DNA of 64,000 bases, from NCBI RefSeq assembly GCF_001642475.1, contig NW_019173955.1, positions 186,001-250,000 of the forward strand. Direction: 5' to 3'. The translations under genes were made by a program, and so were the position numbers. A model generated the notes under the pieces. It searched no databases and was not told where the DNA came from. It worked only from the letters and a program-made list of their open reading frames with translations. Positions 1 to 10,751 of the stretch are shown piece by piece (positions within the stretch are counted from its first letter, which is position 1; every line of letters starts with the position of its first letter). This stretch comes from Fonsecaea monophora. Its lineage: Eukaryota; Ascomycota; Eurotiomycetes; Chaetothyriales; Herpotrichiellaceae.

Positions 1-460
1 GGCGAGACCAATCCCCTGCTCTTTCCCCAGAGATGCTGACCTGTGCCCTCCAGATTCTGTGCTAGTCCACAAAAATTCATAAGTCATGTAAGCGAGCTCA
101 TTGAAAGTCGCGGCGTCTCCCGAAGAGAAACGTAATCTCATCAAGCCTCGCCTGCATTGAACCTTAGGCGCCGCCGGCCAATGAGACTTGGGCGCAAGGC
201 TAGCCTGGATCTTAATACAGAGGTTCTGCCCTTCGGACTCTGTCCGGTCCAAGAACGAAGTCGTGGATAAAGAGGGAAAAGACAGCCCCTAAACAACAAG
301 CGGGATAACTCCACTTTGATTCTATACTTGAGTACTGTCTCGGCGAGTCTTGACGAGGGTTCGGCGTTAGGAGGCTGCCGTCTTTGTCTTGATCACGGGC
401 ATCACTGGCGGGTAAGAGGATGATTGCTGATATTTCGAGGTCATGCGCTATCAACGCAGT
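1..460. other. Left-edge flank, no gene seen
   Basis: This stretch lies downstream of the minus-strand transcription factor gene. Only short open frames without recognisable motifs are present, so it most likely holds the 3' untranslated region and spacer. Confidence 0.5.
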
Positions 461-2248
461 TTATGGATCTCGTCTGGGCCAAATCCGACCGGCGAATCGG
501 AGCACCAATTCCCGCTGGGAATAGGGATCATAGAGGTATGCCACCAACAAATCTTCCAAGTCCCTCACGTTGCCAACTCCTATTTCGGTCGCCGCAGTCC
601 TTGCGAGGTGGACGAACCACTCCAGGTCTTCTCCACCGGTGCAACAGACGCCTCCAAACACAGCTACCCAGAGGAGACAATCAGTGCGGGGCTGCCACAG
701 CAGCCCAAGATCGGTGCTTTCTAGTTTAGCACGCAGGGAGTTGACCGAAGTACATGCCGCTCGCCGGCCCATGGTTGGGGAGCGCAGAAGAACGGCGCAG
801 TAGGCTGTGGCAATCCTCACGCTGTCAGCCTTGTCGTCCAGGTCGCAATGGAGGGGCATCGATAGAAGTCTGTGCACAATAATCAGAGTCCGCCAATTGA
901 ACCACTTGTAGTACTCGTGGACATAGTGAGGTGAAGCAGCCAAAAAGGCCGACATTTTCAAGACTTGAATCAGGTCTGCAAAACTGTCGGCCAAGATTTG
1001 ACATTCACTGAAGGTGTCCACCAGGATCTCGAGCAGTGACCCTGGTTGAAAGGGCAGCTGACTTTGAGATTCGATCCGTAGCAACAACTCCTCCGGTAAA
1101 GGGCCAGGATCCAGAGTGACAACAAGACGTGGAACACCGAGCCGCTTCAGCGCTGCAATGCAGTCCAGCATGAATATCCTCTCCAGCTGATAATCATCAA
1201 AGGTGCTCAGGCCTCCAAGAGCATCAACCATGGAGAGTAGCGCTTGGAAATGTGGTTCGGCTGCCTCGTAGTTGTCCGAGTGTATCCCTGCAGCGTAGAG
1301 CCGATGGAGGTCCACCGCCGTGTGATGATCCAATTGTCCATTGGCAAGTTTGGTCTGGAGGGCGTGTACCGCTCTGGTCTTGAAAAACACGGGAACGCGT
1401 TGATTATCTTCTTCAGAGACGTTCGGTAACAGCAGTCTACCTTCCCGAGCAACCATCTGAGCTGCAGCAGAGGCAAGAAATGCATACATATGTGCGGGTT
1501 CTGTCATGCAAGCCTGCATGTCTGCATGGATCGAGGGCGCATGGCGGAATTGACCCATAGATACCTTTTGGGTGTCTTTCCAGAACTTTTCTGGGAGTAT
1601 AATCGTGTTGTAATGCTTGATTAAAGGCGGCGCCCATTGTTCCAAGGCGCGATGAGCGTTTGTGGGTGGGCTAGCAACTCCTCCTAGCGGGATCGATGGA
1701 CTGACAACACTGGCAACGCTTCTGGTCGGTGGCGGGAGATTGTAGCTCGAGGAGGAAGTATCAAAGTATTGACCAGGACGATAAGGGTGAGAGGAGCCAA
1801 AAACACTGGTATGTTGTGAAGGAATAGGAGGCGATGCAGGCGTGGAAGTGAAAGGGTCTGAGAACAGTGCGGAGAGTTGAGGGTCAAGGGATGTATGTGC
1901 TATGGCTTGAGGGCTCGTCGATTGGAACAAAGGGTCTTCAAGGTCGATGTTCTGTATAATGTCGAAGTAGCTTGCCCCTTGAGAAGGCGCATCCTGGGTT
2001 GTAGACGACGACGGACCAGCCACCGCAGGACTGGAGGACACTGAACTCTGGCTGCTGGCTGTTTGCGGGGCAGCTTCTGATTGTTCTCGCAGGCGGCGTT
2101 TGCGAGCGAAATTTTGACGCTGTACATGGCTTTGCTTTGTTCTATCCAATTCAGCGTCTTTGGTGGTCCGGGTCACGGTCGAGGCATCCTCGTTGACGAA
2201 CAGAAACTGAGAGTCGGGAGATTTCGATCGTTTTGCTTTTGGTGGCAT
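461..2248 (-). CDS. Fungal-specific transcription factor-like protein without a zinc cluster
   Basis: An uninterrupted 595-codon frame. The N-terminus is strongly basic, with Lys/Arg at residues 3-9 and an ARKRRLR patch near residues 48-54 that could act as a nuclear localisation signal or DNA contact. Residues about 55-200 are Ser/Pro/Thr-rich and low in complexity, as in activation or linker regions. Residues about 205-595 are helical and resemble the regulatory domain of fungal transcription factors (PF11951-like). No Cys6 zinc cluster is present. Such zinc-less members are common in Pezizomycotina, and many are thought to have lost the cluster or to bind DNA through the basic segment. Target genes are unknown. 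The start is the first ATG of the frame, followed by the usual basic opening of this group. DNA binding is inferred, not seen. Confidence 0.75.
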   Translation of the reverse strand: MPPKAKRSKSPDSQFLFVNEDASTVTRTTKDAELDRTKQSHVQRQNFARKRRLREQSEAAPQTASSQSSVSSSPAVAGPSSSTTQDAPSQGASYFDIIQNIDLEDPLFQSTSPQAIAHTSLDPQLSALFSDPFTSTPASPPIPSQHTSVFGSSHPYRPGQYFDTSSSSYNLPPPTRSVASVVSPSIPLGGVASPPTNAHRALEQWAPPLIKHYNTIILPEKFWKDTQKVSMGQFRHAPSIHADMQACMTEPAHMYAFLASAAAQMVAREGRLLLPNVSEEDNQRVPVFFKTRAVHALQTKLANGQLDHHTAVDLHRLYAAGIHSDNYEAAEPHFQALLSMVDALGGLSTFDDYQLERIFMLDCIAALKRLGVPRLVVTLDPGPLPEELLLRIESQSQLPFQPGSLLEILVDTFSECQILADSFADLIQVLKMSAFLAASPHYVHEYYKWFNWRTLIIVHRLLSMPLHCDLDDKADSVRIATAYCAVLLRSPTMGRRAACTSVNSLRAKLESTDLGLLWQPRTDCLLWVAVFGGVCCTGGEDLEWFVHLARTAATEIGVGNVRDLEDLLVAYLYDPYSQRELVLRFAGRIWPRRDP

Positions 2249-5200
2249 GACACGTCGCTGGACAACTTAATTTCCGAGTAGGGCAGCAGATTTGTACTGT
2301 TGACAGTGAGGTTGCCTTCAGATTAGGTAAAAGGCGAGGCTGATCTCACAGACCTTGCTGACGGGGCCGATCCCCGTACGCAAAGATTCGACACAAAGCG
2401 AGCGCGCAATCAGAGTAGAGCGCCGCCACAGGGCTATGGCGTCAGTTCAGGGAACAATGCATATGTTTGTGTCCCAGAAACTGCAGGAGCTGGTTTTGGG
2501 GCAGGGTATTCGTGGCTTTCTCCTGATTGAGTTTAGGTCGCTGCTGATACATCGGCAGTAGACGTTATTGGTATGGGGGACCCCCAGAGGAATGGAGGAC
2601 GCCGCGGCGCTTCGGCAAGGGACTCGCGTGGAGGAAGCTGTTTTAGTGTATTGGAGACTTGATGCTGCCGTTGTGTCCTTTGACTCAAGATTCTTGGTTC
2701 CTTATAAGTGTGCCAGGGTTTGATGCAGGTACTTGCCTTAGGGATGAGGATATGCCAAAAGGCAGCCGAGTGAGGGCCGACTGTGTTCTGCTGCTGTCTT
2801 CCCTTCGTACACGGGGTCTTCAATATGCAGGATTAATGCACGGCGAGGGCAGGTCTGGGTTTGCCTTCGGGGGAGGGCAAGGTGTTTGTATATCACATTA
2901 GTTTCACAGGGGATAAAGGGCGGGTAAAAGAGAGCTCTGGTCGCGAGAAACCCACAAGGCACAATGGTTCTTCGGGTAGGAGGCGCTTGAGATGGCGAAT
3001 TGCCACCTGCAGAGAGTATTTGAACTTGCATAATGGTTCTCTCTGGAGGAATTAGAACCTAAATCTCATCCACGGCCTTGCCTCGTGCCGACCGAACCAG
3101 TCGCAAGTGGGCTCACCTGGCCCCGGTATTCACCTGAGCAGACATAGCTCGGGGCCGTATAGCATGGCAGAGCGGTTGCAAGCGAGATGTTAGGGCGTCA
3201 AGGGCAATGACCGGAAGTAGAGGATATGGCGCATTGCGAACATCCATCCCGATCGGCTGAGGCACCAGTAGAAGAGCTAGCATCTCCAGAACAGTGCGAG
3301 GTGCGATGAGGTAATGGTATCAAGGCACAGAGAGGAGCAATCGAAGATAGCGCAGGATACGGAAAGCAGGCGGTTGAGTTCGTGATGGTACGAGTGGTAT
3401 GGAGTGCGAGTGAGTTGTCAGTGTACGGATGGAGGAGAGAAAATCGGTGATGGATGTGTTTGTCTATGGCGTAATGGCTCCAGGGGATTGATGGAAGCGC
3501 TAGAATCTGATTCAACCCAGCAAGGCATAGTCTAGGCCCTTTGAGCCTGGGAATCAACTAGAAAACAAGGGTGAAGAAAGCATGGAACAGCTAGAAGAGT
3601 GAGAAATGTCAGCTGCGTCGAGATTATTGCTGCAAGCGGACTAAACTCTTCTAACGAGTCATTAACTAATTGACTCGCTTAACATAACGGGGGCCGCCAG
3701 GCTTAGTCAAAGGTCCCTGTAGCTCCCTAGGTGCCTGTATGTAGGTGCCTTGGGGGATGCCTGCGAAACCCTTGGCAGGGCTGGTGGCTTCACTAAAAGT
3801 TCACTAGCCCTTCGGTCGGGTCGATCTTTGTACCTGTCGTCCGTACGGCAGACATACGGACGATGCCCCTGCATATCTGGGTATCGCATGCTCCGCTCTC
3901 GGACAACAGTTAGAGCGATGCTCCGTCGTGCGAGTCGGAGGAAAGGCAAGGAAAACCGATAATTTTCGTACTACCAAGAGTGTTTTACAGGACGCAACCC
4001 ATGAGAAGCTGGTAGAAAGACTTGTTCCCTTTGTGACAGTGAGAGTCGGTCTGTATGTGCACTATCCCATCCCGGCTCGATCACTAAATGCTGCTGTTGA
4101 TCACTAGCTAAAGCATAAACAAGCATTTGACGGCTATCCAAATTACCGAACTACATGCGATCGATGCACCCAGAAAGCGCTGCTTCCACTGTTATGGACC
4201 GACCTACTGGGGTGCAGTGCCGGCGCATCTGCGTAACTAGCTGGGGCGGCTTGAACCCGATGTTAGCCACGCCCTTGTGCTGCTTACCCAAAAGAAGTTT
4301 GTGCAGACTGCTTACTGAAGCCGCCCACTACTGTCTGGTGCTGTCCGGTGCTGTCCACCAATAGTCATGGACTGAACCGAGTATACGAGATGGTACGAGG
4401 GTGTACCCAATATTACCTCCGCAAAATCCTCATCCTCTTACCTCCTACACTGGTGACATCCCTATGACTAAGTGACCGAGCCGCATCTTCTCTTCATGCG
4501 ACACTCCTGGCTACTTGTCGGGAATTATGCGTGCTGAGGTTCGGTAATATCCCACTCCACTTCAGGAAGGCGTTAGCAGCACAGATTCTCGCAAATGGAG
4601 GGTCTGTAGATCGAGTCGACCGGCCCATTCACAGTCGATTGCAACTCATGTCGCTTGGCCTCGGCCATATTGTGCTAGACCTTAGCATATTCGAGTATAC
4701 TTTTCTATGACCCTCCTAGACGTGGTCGCTATCATCCTCGTGTGCGGAGTATTCCAAGCTTCCGAGAGGCAATGCGTCTACCCTTCAGTCCGGGATCGAA
4801 ATTCGCCGAACTCCAGCAGTATTCTTTAGACGAGACCTCGGGGCCGAGGATGTCAAATTTCAGGTTTAGATGATCATGGAGAGGACAATGTAGAGGTTGG
4901 GTCAGAGGCAGAGCATCGATTCTGTCCAATTTCGGAACGCCCCTTGCTCGATGAAGGGAAAATTTCCTGCAGAACGGTTACTTGAGATATACTATTGGAA
5001 AACTCACTTGTTTTTGGAAATTGAGAGTCGAGAGACGGCTTGTATGATAGGATACTTGAGCCTTGTAGGAGTTTTTTCGGGACGTAGTTAGTGCCCTGTG
5101 TCTGGAGGAGCTGGGCTAGACGTCGGCGACATTACTCCCAAAAAGGAGTTTGTATAGTGTCCTTCCAGGCTCAGGTACAGACCATGGACGTTGAGAGATA

Positions 5201-5784
5201 TTGGAGGTGGGTCGAGGCAAGCGTACGAAAGGGTGGGACGGTGGCACCAGCGCAGAGGATAGTCATGACGTCAGATTCGGCCATAGTCGGCTCGGTCTAC
5301 CTGCCCTCGCTTCTACAGACAGGTGATGCTAGGCGGAAGTCGGTTAGCTAGGCACCCCATTCATTGCCACCATCGCCTGCACTGCATCTTGTACCGTGCC
5401 AGCCTTATCGGCTCCCCCTCACGTGTCAAAGGGGCCCTTGTCATGGCCCGCAGTAAACACCAACGGGCAGCAAACTCAAGAAATCAAACCTCATCACCTC
5501 GCTGGCCATTATCCTCTCTCTTTTTTCAATCGGCCAGTCCCGAGTAGCAGCGGCGTTTCAAGTACGGACGTACCCCTGTCTGCGCAAAACCTTGATACCA
5601 TATTGCCAATCTCCAACTCAACACCATCCAGCAGCTCGCTGTGCCCTGGCCGCATGCTCGATGTTGCAGCCACATCCGAACCATCCACGTTAGCCAGGAC
5701 GCTGTTCCGTTGCCTGGACTTCGGCGGAGCCGACCAGGCTTGCGCTCCGATCTTACCTCATCGACTGTCCTCGAAATACCCACG
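2249..5784. other. Divergent intergenic region, 3.5 kb, no supportable gene
   Basis: This lies between the minus-strand regulator and the plus-strand cyclin, so it should hold both promoters and leaders. The open frames are short (up to about 150 codons), carry no family motif and overlap one another on both strands. I could not build a spliced gene here. The stretch just before the cyclin ATG is pyrimidine-rich, as in fungal leaders. Confidence 0.5.
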
Positions 5785-7347
5785 ATGCCCTCCTTCCAAG
5801 ACACAATGCGCCATGACGACTCTCCTCCCTTTTCCCGAAACCCCGTCCTAGAGAGGAGCCAGTCGCAATGGATGTTCACTGCCGAAGACCTCCTTCTCAC
5901 CCCAAGTATACTGGATGGTATGTCTGTAACTCAAGAGTTGGCAAACAGACAGAAAGGCGTCAATTTCATCACACAAGTCGGGATCATGTTGAAATTACCC
6001 CAATTGACACTCGCGACGGCCTCGGTCTACCTGCATCGTTTCTTCATGCGCCATGCCATGGTTCAGAACAACAGGCCCGGTTTCCATCACTACTCAGTCG
6101 CCGCGACTGCTATATTCTTGGCCACGAAGGTAGAAGAAAACTATCGCAAGATGAAGGAACTGGTGGTCGCATGTTGTCGGGTTGCGCAAAAGCAGCCGAA
6201 TCTAGTGGTGGACGAACAAAGCAAAGAGTATTGGAAGTGGCGAGATACCATTCTTCACAATGAGGACCTGTTACTTGAGGCCTTGTGCTTTGACCTGCAG
6301 CTTGAGCAGCCCTACCGCATCCTGCTTGGCTTCCTCAGGTATTACGACATTCAGGCAAACAAACAACTACGAAACACATCGTGGGCCTTCTTGAATGACT
6401 CCCTTGTCACCACCATGTGCCTCCAATTGACGCCTTCGGCAATTGCAGGTAGTGCCTTATACATGGGAGTCAAGTTCGCAGGTATCAGTCTCCCTGACGA
6501 TGAGAGAGGTAGGCCGTGGTGGGAGCAACTAGGCCTCAATCTCCACGACATTCAAAAGGGCTGTAATCTGATGGCAGAGGCCTACGAGAACCCTACACTG
6601 CCGCGCCAAGGTCAAAAAGATGCATACACAAAAGACGACGATCTCAGCTTGTTTGATCGAACCCGACAACCTGCCACACCTCAGCCTGAACTGTCCCCCG
6701 TTGGCAGCGCAAAAAGCGGAAGTCAAGGTGCCAAACGTGACAGAGATGCCGCCGAAGACCAAAATTCTGGTGAATGGGGATCGAGTATGCCATCACAGCG
6801 ACCTGGCGGTGACGATCAACCAGCACCTTCTCCCAAGAGAGTCCGTCGAGATTCGCGAAATGACAATGTAGGCATACCTCAAAGGATACCACACCGTCAT
6901 TCTGCAACCGCGGCGGATGATCTGCCCAATGATTCCAGAGGCACTGGCGACGACGTGCAGAGGAGAATTGACGAGATTGTAAACGCTTCGTCCAGTAGAG
7001 CACCACCGTCTCACCAGCACCGTGTCCCACCGGGGCAGCCTTCGCACCAAGTTCATTCCAGGAGATATTCCTCGGCGGGTACAAATCGGAACGGGCCACC
7101 TTCAGCCTACAGTAATGGCCATGCAGAACAAGCTCCAGCACAACACCAACCAGAAAGTCGAGACAATGGCATGTATACTCAACCCGAGAGTAGTGAGCAC
7201 GCAAGGGCTCCTTCTCGGGTGCCTCAGATTTACCCTACAGATGAGGGGCCTCCACAGCCACCACAACCAGAACCATCCTCGAACGGTGTCAATGATCTAG
7301 ACGACGCCGAAAAGGTCGATTACGGCAGCGAAGAAGGCGAGCTGTAG
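5785..7347 (+). CDS. pch1: Cyclin of the K/T family (Pch1/PchA-like), probable CDK9 partner
   Basis: A single-exon gene of 520 residues. Residues about 28-290 form two cyclin boxes. The first opens with TAEDLLLTPS and the conserved LPQLTLATASVYLHRFFMR helix, followed by AATAIFLATKVEEN. This pattern is typical of transcription cyclins (K, T, Pch1, Bur2). The family activates CDK9/Bur1-type kinases that phosphorylate RNA polymerase II and Spt5 in the nucleus. Residues about 300-520 are disordered, rich in Ser, Pro, Gln and Arg, and end in the acidic DYGSEEGEL. The start chosen is the first ATG; the frame is open further upstream only from a GTG. The alternatives, cyclin L or the CTDK-I cyclin, fit the N-terminal motif less well. 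The partner kinase is not in this window. Confidence 0.85.
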   Translation: MPSFQDTMRHDDSPPFSRNPVLERSQSQWMFTAEDLLLTPSILDGMSVTQELANRQKGVNFITQVGIMLKLPQLTLATASVYLHRFFMRHAMVQNNRPGFHHYSVAATAIFLATKVEENYRKMKELVVACCRVAQKQPNLVVDEQSKEYWKWRDTILHNEDLLLEALCFDLQLEQPYRILLGFLRYYDIQANKQLRNTSWAFLNDSLVTTMCLQLTPSAIAGSALYMGVKFAGISLPDDERGRPWWEQLGLNLHDIQKGCNLMAEAYENPTLPRQGQKDAYTKDDDLSLFDRTRQPATPQPELSPVGSAKSGSQGAKRDRDAAEDQNSGEWGSSMPSQRPGGDDQPAPSPKRVRRDSRNDNVGIPQRIPHRHSATAADDLPNDSRGTGDDVQRRIDEIVNASSSRAPPSHQHRVPPGQPSHQVHSRRYSSAGTNRNGPPSAYSNGHAEQAPAQHQPESRDNGMYTQPESSEHARAPSRVPQIYPTDEGPPQPPQPEPSSNGVNDLDDAEKVDYGSEEGEL

Positions 7348-7808
7348 AATCTAGAGAATCTACCGAGCTGCAGGGTTGAAAAGAGCTCAATCACGGCGGC
7401 TGGACTGCTGATTTTGTCCTACTGTTGGTAATACCGATGCGTACATGCACGACGGGCCACATTGATTAGAATTCAAGTTCCTCGCTCCATTCTCGCCACT
7501 TAGATTACTTTTTGATCTTAGCAGGTTGGCAGGCTATAATTGGTTTGGAAGATCAATGCGGGGATGGGAGTCTGGCAGATGTCCATGGGGTAAGCGGCGA
7601 ACCCTCGGCTCAGCCATGACGTGACTCCAACGGATTTCTAATATACGACATTGCGTGCTCGGCTGGCCGTCCATATATACCCTGTCAGCCCATGGCAGCT
7701 AGTGACAGTTGAATCTGCAGGAAATACCATCTGTGCTCAAGTCACCTTTGCATTGACTGCATCCAACACACCTTCCACCTCGAACTTGTCCTGAAAAGCC
7801 TGAAGAAC
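7348..7808. promoter_or_regulatory. Intergenic spacer with TATA-like box before the oxygenase gene
   Basis: A 461-bp gap between two plus-strand genes. A TATA-like stretch (catatatac) lies at about 7672-7680, some 130 bp before the downstream ATG. That spacing is plausible for a fungal core promoter. It is read from sequence only. Confidence 0.4.
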
Positions 7809-8678
7809 ATGTCTGCAACTACAACTCAGACCTCCGTGTCTACTACCCTCTCGGGAGCCCAAGATTCTTCATATGTCCCGCGGGGTCCCGTAAACACGAC
7901 ACTGAACTTTTTCCGAGAGCCCGAGGACGGGTCAAAGCCACATAACTATGTCGAGAAACAACCCGACGGCAAGCCTCAGCGCAACTTTGGCGAAACGGTG
8001 GTTGAGGTGCAGATGAATGATATCCGCGGCCGAGAAAACGAATTCAATCTTGACAAGGACGCATTTCAAGCGATCAAGGGTGTCCCCTCAGAAGAGACGG
8101 AATTTCTGGACGATGAACACATCAAACAGGTCTATTATCCCGAGGTTGAAAAATTGCTGCTGGACAATGTTCCCGGCGCACACAAGGTCACCATTTTTGA
8201 CCACACCATCCGGCGATCGAACCCCGAGGCGCCCCGTGCCCCCGTCACCAGAGTACACGTCGATCAGACGGCGCGATCGACTGAGTGGCGGGTGAAGTTG
8301 CACAATCCTGACGAAGCGGATGAGCTTCTGAAGGGTCGATACCGCATCATCAACGTGTGGCGACCCATCAACGGCGTCGTTCAGGCGCACCCGCTTGGCT
8401 TTGCCTCTGCTGATTCTGTCGACGACGACGATCTCATACCTGTCGAGCATAGATACCCTCATCGGACGGGCGAGACGGCCGCGGTGAGGTACAACCCGAA
8501 CCAGAAATTCTACTACTGGTCAGGCATGGACAACGACGAGCGGCTGTTCTTGAAGTGCTACGACAATAAAGAAGGTGTCGGGCAGAGAGTCCCCCACACG
8601 GCTTTTGTGGATCCCAGGACTCCCGTGGGAGCTAAGGGTCGGGAGAGCATTGAGGTTCGCGCGTTGGTTTACGGTTAG
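7809..8678 (+). CDS. AsaB/CmcJ-type hydroxylase/desaturase (GA4-desaturase family)
   Basis: A 289-residue single-exon protein that resembles the fungal CmcJ / AsaB / 7-alpha-cephem-methoxylase P8-related family. These are small oxidoreductases often found in secondary-metabolite clusters. Visible marks are a VHVDQT motif (His150, Asp152), the conserved block RYRIINVWRPINGVV at residues 177-191, His263 in a VPHTAF context, and Arg284 near the C-terminus. The order His-x-Asp ... His ... Arg is what an iron/2-oxoglutarate dioxygenase uses, so that mechanism is likely but inferred. The length is usual for the family. There is no polyketide synthase, NRPS or terpene cyclase beside it, so the substrate cannot be guessed. 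The cyclin 0.46 kb upstream is probably unrelated in function. Confidence 0.8.
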   Translation: MSATTTQTSVSTTLSGAQDSSYVPRGPVNTTLNFFREPEDGSKPHNYVEKQPDGKPQRNFGETVVEVQMNDIRGRENEFNLDKDAFQAIKGVPSEETEFLDDEHIKQVYYPEVEKLLLDNVPGAHKVTIFDHTIRRSNPEAPRAPVTRVHVDQTARSTEWRVKLHNPDEADELLKGRYRIINVWRPINGVVQAHPLGFASADSVDDDDLIPVEHRYPHRTGETAAVRYNPNQKFYYWSGMDNDERLFLKCYDNKEGVGQRVPHTAFVDPRTPVGAKGRESIEVRALVYG

Positions 8679-10751
8679 ATTGCCTCAACAGGGCGGCAAT
8701 AATGGATCTTGCAGCATATAGTAGCTTTACACGCAAACCCAATGTATAATAAAGGTTAACACGAATGGAATGTTTTGAAAATGAAGAATCGTATCTAAGC
8801 GATCTGCTGCTTCGTTCAATCTACTGCCTGTGCATAGCGGGAGCTTAAGGATACTTCATTGTGCAATATTAGCTCATTTAGATTCGAACAAGACTTTGCA
8901 ATCGCAATCCAGTATAGAGTGATATATACTCCGTGCTGCCCGAGCAATGATCCAACTGACTGCACTTTCGCACAAGCTAGATAGTTGCTCCCGGTAAACA
9001 GGCCGTCAGTCCTCTCTTGAGTGGTATGGGGCTTTGTTGTTCCGATGGATTTCCTTCCCCGATTTCCTTGTTTAGGGGAAACCAATTCCTCTTCTCAATC
9101 CGTCTTACATGAGCTCATTTCGAAGTACTGAGTACATGCGTATGACACTTTGCTTTGGGCCTGGCTGTGGAGAGTAAACCCTCCAGGCGCTTCAGCCTCG
9201 CTCTAGTTTCCGGCTAGTGGGGCCAAGCCTCGTGATATCCGAATACGAACAGCCTTGCGACCCGTCCTGTATATTGATTGGTTATTTCGGACGCGCTTTG
9301 CTTCACCTACCTAACGAACGACTGGGGGAATATCCTGGTGCCTGGATCCTCTCCCTCTCTCTCTCTCCCCTCTTGATCGTCCTTTTGATTTCTTCCCCTT
9401 CTCTCAGCTGCCGTCAATGTCATCCCACCCCTGGCTGTGCCGCTGCGGCTGAGCTGTAGCCGTCTCTGGGCCAGGAAAAGCCACCGCCGTCGATCCACCA
9501 GCCATGGAGATTGTCAGAATACGAGAGTTGCTGTATCGGGAAATCTGTGGCGCGTCAACCTCATGCTGCAAGGGCCACGATCAGACCAGGCACATTGCTT
9601 GCCGTTTTCTGTGGGCCTTGAACCCGAGTACGGCGGCCCGAACTCTCGGGACCCATTCTTCGCCACGAGGGCGAAGAACAGGTACAGTAGTGGGCGAAGC
9701 TTTTTGCTCAGGCAGTGCCGCCTTTTTCTTGGTCGATCCTGTTGCAGACGTGTGTGGTGATCTCCCTCCGTGTCTCTTTGCCCGCCTTGGGAGGACAACT
9801 GATTCGTCCCAGATACGAACCATCCCATCTTAGACGGAAAACGATGAAAGATATGCTTCTGCCTGGTCTTCTCTGCCGCCCCCGGTTTGCCGCTCAGGGA
9901 TATGCCCAACAAGGCAGCAACCTTTTCCCTTCGCCGAAAAACTCTCTCTCGACATCGTGGGGAACCCCGCAAGCCAGTCTCATGTCACATCTTGCGCAAC
10001 CCCCATGTCCTCGAGAATCCGACGTCCCGAATTCGAATCTTGCCTCATTTGATACATTCGCAAGGATAAAACACGAATATTTCCACAACGAGGAGGACGA
10101 GGACCCGTCGCGCCAAGCGAAGGCCACGTCTCAGCCAGTCCAACGTATTCAGATTGCCCTCCTGTCTCGAAACACAGCGACCAAACCGAAGTCGTCGTCT
10201 CACCCCCACCAATCAAAGTGTCCTCTGCGACGTGGAACCCTAGCCCCGATAAACCCTGTCCCGCCGGTGCTGATTTGACGGTGATACGAATACGTCCAGC
10301 GTGCGCCCCATCTTCGCGCCCTTTTCAGCGCAGAAAGCGACGCAAACAAACATCTTCTATATACCCCAGGTGGTATGAAGTGTTGCGCGGGTTGCTCCAC
10401 TCGTCTCGTTTTCTTGTCCCTTCGTCAGTCTGTTTTCTTGTGAGCTCTGTGTGAGAGAGAGAAGAGGGGATGAGATGAGACGGAAAAAAAATGGCGTATA
10501 TATATCGAGATGTCTCGTTCCCTCCTCGTCGAGCGCTCGAGCTACTTCTTCTTGTTCATCAGTCCGGTTCGACTTGGAGCCATTGTTTCTCTCAACACAC
10601 ATTCGTGTATAGACCTTTGTTCTAACCCCAGCGACAACAGCAATAGAGTCTTACAGTACCTCCAGATATCTTCGTCTTGTCCACTAACAACAAAACCCAC
10701 CAAGACACATCTCGTTTTCATCCCTCTTCGAAAAGCAGCACCTACAAAAGA
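8679..10751. other. Gene-free stretch and leader of the RTA1-like gene
   Basis: About 2.1 kb with only short overlapping frames. The best is an ATG-started frame of 109 codons at 9504-9833 (+), which has no recognisable domain. A TATA-like run (tatatatat) lies near 10497-10505, about 250 bp upstream of the RTA1-like start, and is a candidate core promoter. Confidence 0.45.

Noticed and set aside
6644..7204. 186-codon minus-strand frame inside the cyclin
   Set aside because: It is antisense to the disordered cyclin tail, with no domain and no conserved start context.
9504..9833. 109-codon ATG frame in the 8.7-10.7 kb gap
   Set aside because: It overlaps other frames on both strands and shows no motif, signal or splice support. 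It is kept only as a note in the spacer entry.
10000..10060. tRNA-like GAATTCGAATC segment
   Set aside because: It has a T-loop-like match but no A box, acceptor stem or cloverleaf.
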